Origin: Ovis canadensis | Taxonomy: Eukaryota; Chordata; Mammalia; Artiodactyla; Bovidae | Assembly: GCF_042477335.2 (NCBI RefSeq) | Contig: NC_091247.1 | Span: 228,990,001 to 229,054,000 of the forward strand | DNA: 64,000 nt | Direction: 5' to 3' | Part shown: positions 10,862 to 22,190 of the stretch, piece by piece | Layout of the letters: every line of letters begins with the position of its first letter | Position numbering within the stretch: the first letter of the stretch is position 1 | Notes under the pieces: model-generated | Databases searched by the model: none | What the model was told of the DNA's origin: nothing | Seen by the model: only the letters and a program-made list of their open reading frames with translations | Program-made: the position numbers and the translations under genes

Positions 10862-11040
10862 ATTTTTATTGTGCCAGCTGTTCTCTGGTCACTGTTGAAA
10901 ACATTTCCTAAATTAACTCATTTAATCCTTACAAAAATCCTCTGAGGAGATAGTATCGCTCCTGCTTTTCATGTGGGGTCCCTGAGGCACAGAGAGGCTA
11001 GTGTGCCTTGCCCCATGTTGCACAGCACACTAGGGCTGGA
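10862..11040 (+). mobile_element. MIR SINE fragment
   Basis: Contains TTAACTCATTTAATCCTTACAAAAATCCTCTGAGGAGATAG, then CTGAGGCACAGAGAGGCTAG and TTGCACAGCACACTAGGGCTGG, in the order of the MIR core (only key parts named). It directly abuts the GAT array, whose 3' end may have grown at the MIR border. Confidence 0.75.
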
Positions 11041-12125
11041 CACTGACCAGCATCCTCATTACCAAGCAGTTTATGATGGAGGCAGAAAGCATTTTGGAAA
11101 AAATTGTTTGCCCTCAGGCAAGGATGAGATGATCATTCTAAGTGACTGGTGATTCTTCAGAGTGTTTGCCCTTGATGTGTACCTAGGCTGGGAATCCAGG
11201 CATTTTATGAAGCATGGGAGGGAGACTCAGGGAGGGTGGTGAAGGCTTAGCGAGAACTGCTCCAAACTGCATGCATTCTGAGTGGTTTCAGGGGAAGACA
11301 GAGCATTTTAGGCTCAATATAAAGAAAAATTTTAACCTCACAGATCCAGGGTGGGGATAAAAGGATCATATAGGGATTCAGTGAGCATCTGACTTCAGCG
11401 GAGTGTAAGGAGAGCCTAGTGATCATGGTCGAAGGGTTGAGTTTGGTGACCTCTGTGACCACTTTCAACTTTGGGATTGTAATGTTCCCATTTCAGAGAT
11501 GGGAAAACTGAGGCTCCATGGGTGACTTGCCCATGGCTGTTCTTTCCATCTAGCCACTGCTCATAGCTGACTGATGGGAATGCCTCTTTTCTACCTCTCA
11601 TGCTTCCACATGGAGGGACTTCCTTTTGTGTAACACTCCTGAACCCAGGTGAGGAAGGGAGGAGTGTCCTGAAAACCTAATGCTCTGGGTGCTGAAATCC
11701 TGCTCAACCTGACCTGGCCCCTTCTGGGATCTCAGGGGCCAAGTGGTTCATCAGGGAGGGCATCCAGGCAGGGCATGGGGTCAGATGCTGTGTGACCTTG
11801 GGTAGACCAGTTGCCTGCCCTTAGCATGAGTTCCTCGCCTATAAAGCGGAGCTGCATGAAGATGAGATATGAGCTGTTGGAGCTCATGGGCGTCAGTTGA
11901 ATGAGTGAGTGTTGGCTGCGATGTGTCTGTACCGCAGTGTCCTGGCTGGGCAGTTTCCCCACCAGGGACTCTCTGCTCCCCAAACCCCCCTCCCAGGGCA
12001 CCCCAGGCTGAGAGGCTAGAGGTCCCTAAACAGAGCGTCCAGGACCCTGGCTTTCCCCAGGACGGGGCAGTTGCCCGAGGGTCTCTGCTCCCCACCCCCA
12101 GCCCCACTGGCCCTGCCCGTCATTT
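11041..12125. other. Unique sequence with two MIR fragments
   Basis: MIR-like pieces lie at 11483-11560 (CCCATTTCAGAGATGGGAAA, ACTGAGGCTCC) and 11780-11905 (GCTGTGTGACCTTGGGTAGA). The remainder is not recognised. Open frames are short and lack domains. Confidence 0.5.
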
Positions 12126-12129
12126 CTGG

Positions 12130-12400
12130 CTGTGATCGTCCATTCTTCACATTTCCTGGCTCCTCTTTCATCTAAACAGCTGGCGCTATTTGTTCTGGGT
12201 GATTTCCCTTATTTATTGCCGCATTTTCGGGAGGCACATAACTCTGTCTTCCAGCCATTTGACTGCAGCCTCTTTAAATTGAAACAATTGATCAGGCCTC
12301 TGCTTTTCTCCTTTTGTTCCAGTCCCTCCTCCCCAGCTGCCCCACCCCACCCCTTCTCTTTCAAGCGACAATTAAATTTAAATCCATTTTCTCTACAGAA
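12130..12400. other. AT-richer island, candidate conserved non-coding element
   Basis: A non-repetitive block containing CCTTATTTATTGCCGCATTTTC and GACAATTAAATTTAAATCC, set in GC-rich surroundings and ending in an A15 run at 12399-12413. The contrast with flanking composition is the only evidence. The A-run could instead mark an unrecognised retroposed end. Confidence 0.25.
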
Positions 12401-12420
12401 AAAAAAAAAAAAACTGATCA

Positions 12421-13055
12421 CAGTCATAGGCCCAGGAGTGACCCAGAGTCAAGGGGACACGGCTAGACACGTGGGATTGGACAGAGGGCAGCAGACTCTG
12501 CCCTTTCTGGGGGGTGTGAGTCCTCAGCCCCACTTGGGCCCAGAGCAGATTCTGACCCCAGTGGGTGGAGGCCTTGTAGGTGGTAGGACAGGTGACCGGG
12601 GTCTCGCTGGCATCGTGGTTGGTCATGGAATGCAGTCAGACAGGCCGTGGGTCAGGCAGACTGCGGAAGTGGTGCTCTGGCCTTTGTGATGGGGTTGAGG
12701 ATGTTGCTTCGGCAAGTCTTATGACTTGCCCCAGACAGGGTCCTGTGTCCCTGTTCCAGGCAGGGTGCTGCCAGAGGGGCCCATGGGGTAAGCGCTGTGA
12801 GCAACTGGTCTCTGCTCATCCTTCCCTCTCTGTTTTAGACACGGGGAAGCTGAGGACCAAGTCTACCCTTGAGATTCAGAACCTACCCGTGACCCGAGTC
12901 ACATCCTGTCCCATTGGGAGGCTCAGACTCCCCATTCCAGATGTATGGAGAAAGGAAGCCCTGAGCGGTGTTGTTGCGGAGTTCATGTCCTGTCTGGAGA
13001 CCCCCCACCCCGCCCCATAGTGGGTGATGCCCTAGGCCAGTCAGCCCCATCATCT
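12421..13055. other. Unique GC-rich sequence, nothing recognised
   Basis: No repeat, RNA gene or domain-bearing frame was identified. Overlapping frames of 139-185 codons are compositionally like chance frames. Confidence 0.45.
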
Positions 13056-14123
13056 CACATGGCCAGTTTTTCAGGCTCCTGATCGCCTGTGGAAGGAATC
13101 ATGTAGTCTGTGTTCTGGGGGGTCCGGCTCTTTCATGCAACACGATGTCTCTGGGCTGTTCTCTGTCTCTGCCAAATACGGCTTGTGTGGATGGATGGCA
13201 GACGGTTCATCCATTCCCCTGTGGATGGGTGTTTGGACTGTGTCCAGATTCTAGCTATTATCATGATTTCCTTTTTGGTGGCCATATGCATTCTCTGAGG
13301 TACATTCCTAGCAGGGGAATTGCCAGGTCATATGGTAAATGTAAGCTTAATTTCAGTATACACCAGCACACAGCTTTCTAAAATGGTTTAATCATTTTAC
13401 ATTCCCACCTGGAGGAATAGGAGAGTCCCAGTGGCTCCTCATCCTCGCTAAAGCTTGTTACTGTCAGTCTTCCTTTCCTAACTCTCCCAGTGAGTCAGAA
13501 ACGGTATCTCATTGTGCACTTAAGGCAATGAGTTTGAACACTTTGCCTGTGCTTATTGACCATGAGTACATCTCTTTGCGTCAACTGCCCATTCACGTTG
13601 CTTGCCCATTTTCAATTGGATTGCCTCTTTGTTATTGATTTACGGCAGCTCTTTATATATGAAACTTACGAGTCTTTTTGGTCAGAAATGTATATTCTGA
13701 TCCATGGATTGGTTTTCACTTATAAGTGTCTTTGATGAGCAGAAGCTTTAAATTTTGATGACATTAAATTTATACATTTCTTTATGACTACTTTGTGTCC
13801 TCTCTAAAAAACATTTGCCTGCTCCAAAGTCGTGGGGCTGTTTTCTCACGTTTTCTTCCAGAAGATTCATTGTTGTACCTTTCTCCTCTTCGTCAAGGAT
13901 GCGTCTTGAGTGGGTGCGCGTGTGTGTGGTGAGGGAGGGACTGAAGCTATGCTGTCAGCTAGTTCCACTCCTGTGTGTTGAGAAGGCTGTCCTTTGTCTG
14001 CTGAACTTCCCTGGTGCCTCAGTTGACTCTACATGTGTGAATCGATTTCCACACCATTGATCTGTTTGTCTATCTTTGTACTATTATTACAAAGTCTTAA
14101 TTATTGCAACTTTGGTTGGATAG

Positions 14124-14254
14124 CATCACCAACTCAATGGACATGACTTGAGCAGACTCTGGGAGATAGTGGAGGACAGGGCAGCCTGCATGCTGCAGTC
14201 CATGGGGTTGCAAAGGGTCAGAGATGACGTAGCGACTGAACAACAGCAACAACG
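14124..14254 (+). mobile_element. BovB 3' fragment inside antisense L1
   Basis: GCATCACCAACTCAATGGACATG through GTCCATGGGGTTGCAAAGGG and AGCGACTGAACAACAGCAAC is a 5'-truncated BovB end with an unusual AACAGC-type tail in place of the usual CTGAA repeats. L1 sequence continues on both sides. Confidence 0.8.
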
Positions 14255-15580
14255 GTAAATCTTTATATTAGACAGTCCCCCCAACTTGATTGGGTTTTTT
14301 TCCAAAGATTTTCTTGGATATTCTAGGCTCTTTACATTTTCAGATTAATTTTAGAATTAGCTTTTCAAGCTCTGTAAAAAGCCTGCTGGAATTTTACTGG
14401 GATTGGATGGCCTTTATAGACCAGTTTAAGGAAAACTGACGTGCTAACAAAATTACCTTTTCTAATCTATGAGAATTGCACAAGGTTTTGAAGACATTAA
14501 TTCCTCTCAGTGTGTTTTATGCTTACAGTGTAGAGATCTTCCATATCTTTCATTAGATGGATTCTTAGGCATTTGACATGTTTTGATCCTATTATAAATG
14601 CTATTTAAAACATTCATTTCCAATTGTTTACTAGGAATATATAGAAATAAAAGTGGTTTTTGTATATGACTTTATATTTTGCAGTTTTGCTGAACTGGCT
14701 TGCTACTGTTAGTTGTTTTTGCCATAAATTCCTTATTTCCTTATACACGGTCATATTGGCCCATACAGACAATTTTGCTTCTTGCTGCCCGGTCTTTTTG
14801 CCTTCCATTTCTCTTCTTACTTTCCCTATCTAGGATAGGGCCTCCTCGATGATGCCAAATGGAAGCAGTAAAGGAGGGCGTCTTGCCTCGTTCCTAATCT
14901 TAGTAACAGATTCAGTATTTCGTCATCAAGGATGACATTATCTGCAGGGTCTCATGTGCTCTTTATTAGATTGGAGGTGTTTCTTCTGCTCCATTTTGCT
15001 AAAGCCTTTCTTTTCCATGGAATGCTGTTTCCGTGAACAGGTGTCGAATCTTCTCAAATGCTTTCTCGACAACTATTGAGATGATCATTCTTTTCTCCTT
15101 CATTCTGTTGATTTGGTGAATTACACGGAGTTTTAAATGCTAAACCAACCTTGCCCTTTGAACGAGTCCCACTTGTTTATAACGTGCACACACACACACA
15201 AGTTTTGGTTCGCTAATACTTTGTTCAAACTTTTTACATGATGTTAGGAGATTTTTGCCCTACAATTTTACTTGCCTCTAATTCTATTCCATCTGACAAT
15301 CCTGCTTGCTCATTGGAGTGTTTATTCCACTTACATTTAATTAAATTACTGATCAAGTTGAGTTTACATCTACTTTCTTGCTATTTGCTTTCTATTTGTA
15401 CCATCTGTTCTCGGATTCTTTACTGTTTTCTCCTGAATTCACTGAATATTTTAGAATATTCTATTGAATTTCTTCTCTTGACCTTTCAGTACCTCTTTCT
15501 TTTAAAGTGATAGTTCTGGGTATTGCAACACAAATCCTTAAAAGCTCACAATCTGCGCTGCTTTCACATTAGACCGCCTT

Positions 15581-15773
15581 GGGACTTTCCTGGTGGTCTA
15601 GCGGTTAAGAGTCTGCCTTGCAGTGCAGGGGACTCAGGTTTGATCCCTGGTCAAGAAGCTAAGGGTCCTCACACCACAGAGCAGCTAAGCCCACACATCA
15701 CAGCTAGCGAGCCCGTGTGCTGCGACGAAAGATCCCACGAGCCGTAACCTGGACCTCACGCAGATGAATAATA
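15581..15773 (+). mobile_element. CHR-2-type SINE
   Basis: The head reads GGGACTTTCCTGGTGGTCTAGCGGTTAAGAG with the tRNA-like box B GGTTTGATCCCTGGTC, and the tail ends near GATGAATAATAAG. Sense orientation, inserted in the antisense L1. Confidence 0.85.
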
Positions 15774-16080
15774 AGTGGCCCCACCTCAGGCACAGTGGAC
15801 ACCACGAGCACTGTGCCGTGTGTGAGTTGCTTAAACTCCCTTCCCTTTGTGCTATGATTGTCATGCATTCTATAGCCGTAATACGATGAGAGCATTGCTT
15901 CCTGCAGTCGATAACCTCTGCTCATTCATTCTGAATTCACATTTTCTTCTAAATTATCTACCAAACTTATAATAAAAATGTAAAGTTGTTGTGTGCTAAT
16001 TCCAACATCTGGGTCATCTGGGCATTTCAATGAACTGTTTTTCCTCTTGATTGTTGGTCATTTTCAACCAAGAGACCAAG

Positions 16081-16505
16081 TGAAGTGGGGCTGGCCTCAG
16101 CTCGTCCATGTTCTAGCTCCTCTCTGGTGTCACATGTGCTGAGGGCAGACCCTGCCCTCCTGCAGGTACCGGGAGGCCACGTAGACCTCTTTCTGCCCTC
16201 AGCCCCAGATTCCAATTCCTCTTGCACCTTCCTGAGGGGCGCGGTCCCTGCGGTCTTATCAGGAATTGAGCTCACTGGGGATTTGTTACAGCTTTGACTG
16301 GTTCTAGTTCACCTGTGGTTTCACCTCTTTTGAGAATCCAGTCAGACACCATCTCATCCCCAGGAGGGCCCTGGGATCTAAACTTGGTGGAACTTTAAAA
16401 TGGTGCTCTGCTTTCCAGCCTCCCCCAGCTGACTCAAGCTTAGGGTTGCCAGGTGATGGGGATTATTGTGTCTCTGGGGCTCTTTCAAGTTCCAGCCTGT
16501 CATCT
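16081..16505. other. Unrecognised sequence between L1 and microsatellite
   Basis: No confident repeat or gene. It may be further decayed L1 5' sequence, but similarity to any L1 consensus I remember is weak. Confidence 0.35.
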
Positions 16506-16511
16506 AAAAAA

Positions 16512-16815
16512 GGATATATATGATACACACACACGTATACGACATGTATACACACATGTATATGACACGTACACATATATGATACACACATGATATACAC
16601 ACATGTATATGACATGTACACATATATGATACACACATGATATATACACACATGTATATGATATATTCACACATATATGACATATATACACACATGTATA
16701 TGATATACACACATATTTATGATATATACACACATGTATATGTATATATACACACATGTACATGATATATACACACACATATATGATACATATACACACA
16801 TATGTATATATACTT
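16512..16815. repeat. TATACACACATG-type alternating microsatellite
   Basis: About 300 bp of units such as TATACACACATGTATATGA and TACACATATATGATACACAC. The alternating purine/pyrimidine pattern suggests Z-DNA or cruciform potential. Spurious Tyr/Cys/Val/Ile frames cross it. The same sequence type reappears between the SINEs up to 18478. Confidence 0.9.
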
Positions 16816-16826
16816 TTGTGTATTAT

Positions 16827-17043
16827 GGACTTCCCAGGTGACATTAGTGGTAAAGAACCCACCTACCAATGCAGGGAATGTAAGGGATGAGGGTTCAATC
16901 CCTGGGTCAAGAAGATCCCCTGGAGGAGGGCATGGCAACCCACCCCAGCATTCTTGCCTGGAGAATCCATGGACAGAGGACCCTGGCGAGGTACAGTCCA
17001 TGGGGTCACAAAGAATTGGACACGACTGAAGTGACTTAGCACA
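16827..17043 (+). mobile_element. Bov-tA SINE
   Basis: Full-length sense copy from GGACTTCCCAGGTGACATTA through GGTTCAATCCCTGGGTC (box B) to GACACGACTGAAGTGACTTAG. It sits inside the microsatellite. Confidence 0.92.
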
Positions 17044-17080
17044 TGTGTATTGTAAATATCTATGTATATTACACACACAT

Positions 17081-17272
17081 GGACTTCCCTGGTGGCTCAG
17101 CTGGTAAAGAATCCGCTTGCAATGCGGGAAACCTGGGTTAGATCCCTGGGTTGGGAAGATCCCCTGGAGAAGGGAATGGCTACTCACTACAGTATTCTGG
17201 CCTGGAGAATTCCATGAACCGCGTAGTCCATGGGGTCACAAAGAATTGGACACGACTGAGTGACTTTCACTA
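17081..17272 (+). mobile_element. Bov-tA SINE
   Basis: Sense copy from GGACTTCCCTGGTGGCTCAG to GACACGACTGAGTGACTTTC. It is separated from the previous copy by about 37 bp of microsatellite-like sequence. Confidence 0.93.
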
Positions 17273-17303
17273 CATATACATACGTCATATGTGTGTATGT
17301 GAA

Positions 17304-17932
17304 ATGCAGATGACACCACCCTGATGGCAGAAAGTGAAGAGGAGCTAAAGAGCCTCTGGATGAAAGTGAAAGAGGAGAGTGAAAAAGTTGGCTTAAAGCT
17401 CAACATTCAGAAAACGAAGATCATGGCCTCCCGTCCGATCACTTCATGGGAAATAGATGGGGAAACAGTGGAAACAATGTCAGACGTTATTTTTGGGGGC
17501 TCCAAAATCACTGCAGATGGTGACTGCAGCCATGAAATTAAAAGACGCTTACTCCTTGGAAGGAAATTTATGACCAACCTAGACAGCATATTCAAAAGCA
17601 GAGACATTACTTTCCCAACGAAGGTCCGTCTAGTCAAGGCTATGGTTTTTCCAGTGGTCAGGTATGGATGTGAGAGTTGGACTGTGAAGAAGGCTGAGTG
17701 CCGAAGTATTGATGCTTTTAAACTGTGGTGTTGGAGAAGACTCTTGAGAGTCCCTTGGACTGCAAGGAGATCCAACCAGTCCATTCTGAAGGAGATCAGC
17801 CCTGGGTGTTCTTTGGAAGGAATGATGCTAAAGCTGAAACTCCAGTACTTTGGCCACCTCATGCGAAGAGTTGACTCATTAGAAAAGACTTTGATGCTGG
17901 GAGGGATTGAGGGCAGGAGGAGAAGGGGATGA
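17304..17932 (+). pseudogene. BovB ORF C-terminal part with premature stop
   Basis: An open frame of about 200 codons begins in the ADD of motif C (ADDTTLMAESEEE) and includes KVGLKLNIQKTKIMAS and the C-terminal region with [17 protein letters not shown] at 17930-17932 ends it where the 37-kb copy has CGA, so the stop looks like CpG decay. The part upstream of motif C is absent, so no enzyme is encoded. Confidence 0.85.
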
Positions 17933-18080
17933 CCGAGGACGAGATGGCTGGATGGCATCATGGACTCAATGGACGTGAGTCTGAGTGAACTCCGGGAGTT
18001 GGTGATAGACAGGGAGGCCTGGTGTGCTGCGATTCATGGGGTTGCAGAGTCAGACATGACTGAGCGACTGAACTGAACTG
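17304..18080 (+). mobile_element. BovB LINE, 5'-truncated, sense
   Basis: Starts at the codons for the catalytic Asp pair (ATGCAGATGACACCACC) and runs to a GAACTGAACTGAA tail. It shares near-identical sequence with the 36.5-kb copy. Truncation falls within motif C of the reverse transcriptase. Confidence 0.93.
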
Positions 18081-18160
18081 AAAGATGTATATATACTTGT
18101 ATGTATTATGTATACACGTATGTATACATGTATGTAATATATACAAGTATATATTCATAT

Positions 18161-18338
18161 GGGTTTCCCTGGTGGCTCAGATGGTGAAGAATCTGCCTGC
18201 AATGTGGGAGACCTGGGTTTGACCCCTGGGTTGGGAAGATTCCCTGGAGGAGGGCATGGCAAACCACTCCAGTATTCTTGCCTGGAGAATCCCCATGGAC
18301 AGAGGAGCCTGGCAGGCCACAGTCCATGGGGTCACAAA
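18161..18338 (+). mobile_element. Bov-tA SINE, lacking its extreme 3' end
   Basis: GGGTTTCCCTGGTGGCTCAG through GTCCATGGGGTCACAAA. The usual GACACGACTGAG end is missing and AT-rich microsatellite follows immediately. Confidence 0.9.
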
Positions 18339-18478
18339 TTATATGTATAATACATATATAATATACATATATACGTGACATAGGCACACATTCACATATG
18401 TAGACATTATAGATATTATATAGTGTATATATTAGATGCATACATGCAATATGTTATATTTGTATGTTATATATATAT
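18339..18478. repeat. TA-rich microsatellite remainder
   Basis: TATGTATAATACATATATAA and similar. Together with 18081-18160 this is the distal part of the microsatellite that starts at 16512. Confidence 0.8.
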
Positions 18479-18556
18479 AGCTGAATCACTTTGCTGTACA
18501 CTCGAAAGTAACACAACATTGTAAATCAACGTTTCAGTAAAAATTAAAGAAAAAAA
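18479..18556 (+). mobile_element. Ruminant L1 extreme 3' end
   Basis: GCTGAATCACTTTGCTGTACAC, then AACACAACATTGTAAATCAAC and an A-rich end are the terminal L1 3' UTR. The TA-rich microsatellite upstream may have grown within the same L1 3' UTR. Confidence 0.8.
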
Positions 18557-18559
18557 TCT

Positions 18560-19922
18560 AGTCTCACATGGGCCCACGGGGCTGAATGTTCTGCTCGTTC
18601 CTCCTCGTGCCTTGGAGCGTCTTCGTCTGGGGCAGGCCGAGGAGTGAGGCCCAGCCTCGGTGGCTTGTGAAGGCCCTGTCTTTCTCTGGAATCTGCTTCA
18701 TTTGGAGGGCTTTGCGTGTGTGGCTCTTTGAAGGCTTATCCACTATGATTCTGCAGTGTGGGTGTGTTCTTGCTGTTTCCCTAGAATAATGGCCTTTATC
18801 TCCTACACCCTAACTGGAAGCAGGCCTCCGCCGCAGACAGTTTTTGGTGCATTTCAGGACGAAGTGGGGAGTAGGAGGGAAAAGACTCGGGAACACCGAC
18901 AGAGGGTGGGTGAGACGCTGAGCCTGCAGCAGCGCTGCCCCGGGGCCCGCGCCTCCCTGCGCGAAGCCCCAGCAAGGCGGGGCCTGAGCCCCATCCGACC
19001 TCAGCCGACCTGGGGCCCTGAGGTCTGAGCTCAGCACCACCCCAGGCTCCTGAAGAGAGACAGTGACCCCCCCATGGGGGATGGGGGGCCCCCTTGAAGC
19101 CTCCTGGACCCCCAGACACTGAGACCACCAGCACGGTGACAAGTCTACCGTCACACCGGGGGAACACAGGCCGTGAGCAAGCATCAGTGAGAACACGCAA
19201 CAGACGCGAGCCCGGGACCTCGCACCCTGGGGTCCTCAGCTACAGAATGGAAAGGAACGCTGCCAAATGTGTGAACAGGGGAGAGCTGGCATCCGTCTGT
19301 GAGGGCAGGGCCTGATGAGGGCTGCAGCGTGTACAGGCCTAGCAGAGCTGCGGCCCAGGGGCCTCCCAGGCTCCCTCTCAAGGGGCCTCTGCACTGGGGT
19401 GGGAGGGTGCTCCAAGTAGGATGGAGAGGGAGGGGATACCTGGGGGAGGTTACCTGGGGGAAGACACCAGGTGGGGAGGTGACCTGGGGAGAGGCTTCCT
19501 GGCGGGGGGGAACCGGGGAGGTCCTCTGGCAGATGACACTGGTCCCTAGGTGACCTGGGAGGGGTCACATAAAGTCATCCAGTCCAAACTCTCCACTGTA
19601 CATAAGGAGACTGAAAGAACAGAGGGACTCATCCCGGCCACCAGGCTGGGGCAGGTCTGGGACAGCAGTCTCCTGACCCCAGGACTGGGTGGCCCAAGAG
19701 TGCTGCGGCCAGGACTTGGGCCTTGGGGCTCCGTGAGACACGGGCCCCTAGCTAAGCTTCAGTCGTGGGGCATGACCTCTGACCTGGGGGAAGGAACAGC
19801 CTCTCAGTACCCCAGCAGCCTCTCGGAGGAGGGGCTGTCTGATGGGTGGGCATGGAGGGATGTGTGGAAGGCCAAGGGGAGGGAAGCAACGCTGGCTGAG
19901 GAGTGGCCACGTGCTGCGTGAC

Positions 19923-19924
<2 letters not shown>
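18560..19924. other. Unique GC-rich sequence
   Basis: No repeat family apart from a small tandem repeat at 19430-19560. Overlapping frames of 110-134 codons on both strands look like chance frames: they are Pro/Gly/Arg-rich and have no domain. Confidence 0.45.
19430..19560 (+). repeat. Degenerate GC-rich minisatellite (GAGGTKACCTGGGG core)
   Basis: The core ACCTGGGG with a preceding GGAGGT- or GGGGA-type stretch recurs at about 19437, 19452 and 19482, with a variant near 19551. Spacing is irregular (15-70 bp). Confidence 0.5.

Positions 19925-19959
<35 letters not shown>
19925..19959 (+). repeat. (GT)n dinucleotide microsatellite
   Basis: About 17 perfect GT units directly next to the 3' end of the antisense Bov-tA. 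This is the usual place for a microsatellite seeded by a SINE tail. Confidence 0.95.
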
Positions 19960-19960
<1 letters not shown>

Positions 19961-20165
19961 AACGCTCAGTCTTGTGCAACTCTTTGTGACCCCATGGACC
20001 GTAGCCTGCCAGGCTCCTCTGTCCGTGAGATTCTCCAGGCAGGAATACTGGGGTGGGTTTCCATTTCCTCCTCCAGGGGATCTTCCTGACGCGGGGTCGA
20101 ACCTGTGTCTCTTCTGTCTCCTGCATTGGCAGCTGGGTTCTTTACCACTGCGCTGCCAGGGGAGC
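19961..20165 (-). mobile_element. Bov-tA SINE (antisense)
   Basis: AACTCTTTGTGACCCCATGGACC through GGGTTCTTTACCACTGCGCTG is the full antisense Bov-tA. Its 3' end carries the GT microsatellite. Confidence 0.92.
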
Positions 20166-21609
20166 ATTGGGCATCATCTCGTCCAGGGCAGCACAAAACC
20201 ACAGGGCCAGGCGGCTTGAGTTCAAGTCCAGACCCTGCCACTTACGAGCCGGCGCTCCCCCGGTGACCTGCTCCAGCCCCACGCCCGCCCCCATCCTTGC
20301 TGGGGTGTGTGCCCTGGGGCGGCCTTCCAGTTCTCTGAGACCCACTTCCTCGGCAGAGACGCTGGGAGCCCACCCGAGCCTGGGGGAGTGTCTGTCCCCA
20401 GCCTAACCCCCTGGCCTTGCCTGTGGCTACCTGAGGCCGAAGCTGGCGGCTGGCTGGGTTACACCCTTGGTTACACATCAGTGGGAGACCTTTGTTCTGG
20501 GGCTGGAGACAGAGCTGGGAGATGTTCCGCCCTCGGCAGGGCCATGGAGATAGCCTTATGCCAGCACTCCGAGCTCTCAACTCCTCGACACTGCCGCCAA
20601 GTGGGGGCTTCATGTCAGGACGCTGCCCTTGGTGAAATTGTATAAATCACACCTGCCCCTCACTGGGGGAGGCAGGCCTCGAACCCAGGCCTCCTTGAGC
20701 ATCAGAGCTTCCTGATTTCCACGAAGTAATGGCCAGCAGCGCTGTGGCGCGTCTGATGGGAGGGCCGCGCTCTGGGACGGGGGTGGGGGTGGGGGCTGGA
20801 GGAGGGGAGGGGTTTCCTGAGTGCAGCGTGGCTGCAGTGGTCAAGGAAGGAGTCTTGGAAAAGGTCTGCGGAGACGCAGATCCTCAGTTGCGAGAATCCT
20901 CCGGGAGGAGGCTGATGAGCAGCAGGACCCGGGGGCAGAGTACCTCCTCCTCCCTCTGGACCAGCCCGCACGTCTGATTCATTTTGGAAGACACGTACGT
21001 GGGGGACGAGATGTATCAAATGAAACAAGTGATGAGAATGCTAGGGTCCTGGGCTTGCAAATAGCCTACGTTCTGAATAGCCCTTTTGTTCGGCATGGCC
21101 GTAATGAAGGAGCGGGATTGGTAGCAGGTGCCCAGAGAGGGCTGTGACTAAGTGTCCATTCCAAGAGGAGCATTTTAATCGAACATCCATGTAATGTATT
21201 TGAATAAAAATGTGTGTTCTTTCACAACCCCAGCTCTCTCTCCCATCTTTCCATATTAATAGGTCATTACTACTCCATGAACGGATGAGCATCTCCTGGG
21301 GAAACACATGCCAGGGCATACAAGGGAAACCACGGCTGTTTAAACTTCAGAAGAGTCATCATCCGGGAAGGGAGAGCGGGGTTCACAAAAACAGCTGGCT
21401 CCAGGCTCCAGCTTCGGGAGACAGGATGGGCGGAGCTGGAGCAGCATCACGGTGGGTCCAGCTGCTGCCTGAGCCCTGAGACCCCACTGCTCACCCTGGC
21501 CTGCAGGGGTGCCCTCGGACCCCTGTGGTGCGGGTCACCCCCAGGGCTGGCTTTGCTGTACAGGCAGCTGCCCCAAGCGGGGCCCGCCAGGGCAGGTGCA
21601 GGGGAGGGG
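20166..21609. other. Unique sequence, weak MIR traces
   Basis: A MIR-like stretch lies near 20205-20270 (GGCTTGAGTTCAAGTCCAGA, CCCTGCCACTTA). A G-rich tract at 20778-20815 could form G-quadruplexes. The 21000-21320 part is AT-richer and not recognised. No gene found. Confidence 0.4.
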
Positions 21610-21766
21610 CTGGCCTGCAGTCTCCTCTGTCCATGGGATTCTCCAGGCAGGAGTACTGGAGTGGGTTGCCATTCCCTTCTCCAAGGGGTCTTCCCAACCC
21701 AGGGGTGGAGCCCAGGCCTCCTCCATTGGCAGCTGGGCTCTTTGCCGTCTGAGCCACCAGGGAGTT
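21610..21766 (-). mobile_element. Bov-tA SINE (antisense)
   Basis: CTCCTCTGTCCATGGGATTC, GGAGTGGGTTGCCATTCCC and CTTTGCCGTCTGAGCCACC mark an antisense Bov-tA lacking its 3' terminal part. Confidence 0.9.
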
Positions 21767-21774
21767 CACAGCAG

Positions 21775-22190
21775 GTCCTCATCAGTCATCTACTTATATG
21801 CCCCCAATCTCCCAGTTTATTGCTCTCTCCCTTCACCCCCCAGAACCATAAGATTGTTTTCTAGATCCATAATTCTATTTCTGTTTTGTGAATGAGATCA
21901 TTTGTACAGTTTTTTTTTAGATTCCACATATAAGTGATGTCATATGATGTGAGTCCTTCTCTGTCTGACTTGCTTTGCTCAGCGTGATAGTCTCCAGGTC
22001 CATCCATGGCGCTGCACATGGCGTTATTTGCCCTTTTTATGGCTGAGTACTATTCCATTGTGTGTGTGCACCACCTTGTCTTCAGCCATCCCTGTGTTGC
22101 TCGGCACTTAGGTTGCTTCCACATCCTGGCTGCAGTGAACACTGGGGCGTGTGTACCTTTCTCTGGATCCAGCTCTTGGGGAAAGCTCTT
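21775..22190 (-). mobile_element. L1 3' fragment (antisense)
   Basis: AGATTCCACATATAAGTGATG, TCTCCAGGTCCATCCATGGC and GGCTGAGTACTATTCCATTG are the antisense of the L1 ORF2 end and 3' UTR. Confidence 0.85.

Larger units (their letters stand above)
13060..16080 (-). mobile_element. Long antisense L1 relic
   Basis: From TCTTTCATGCAACACGATGTC to CTAATTCCAACATCTGGGTCATC the + strand reads as reversed L1: 3' part, then the ORF2 region with CTATTGAGATGATCATTC and TTCATTCTGTTGATTTGGTG (reverse transcriptase coding) at about 15075-15130. It is heavily decayed, with no usable ORF2. It hosts a BovB fragment and a CHR-2 SINE. The upper limit near 16080 is approximate. Confidence 0.75.

Noticed and set aside
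10444..10863. Thr/Ile-rich 139-codon minus frame and Gly/Asp- and Val/Met-rich plus frames
   Set aside because: Translation of a GAT/GGT microsatellite. Composition is dictated by the repeat.
12399..12413. A15 run as the tail of a processed pseudogene
   Set aside because: No upstream coding remnant or flanking target duplication was found.
16463..17187. Tyr/Cys/Ile-rich minus frames resembling membrane peptides
   Set aside because: Produced by the TATACACACATG microsatellite and the adjoining SINE.
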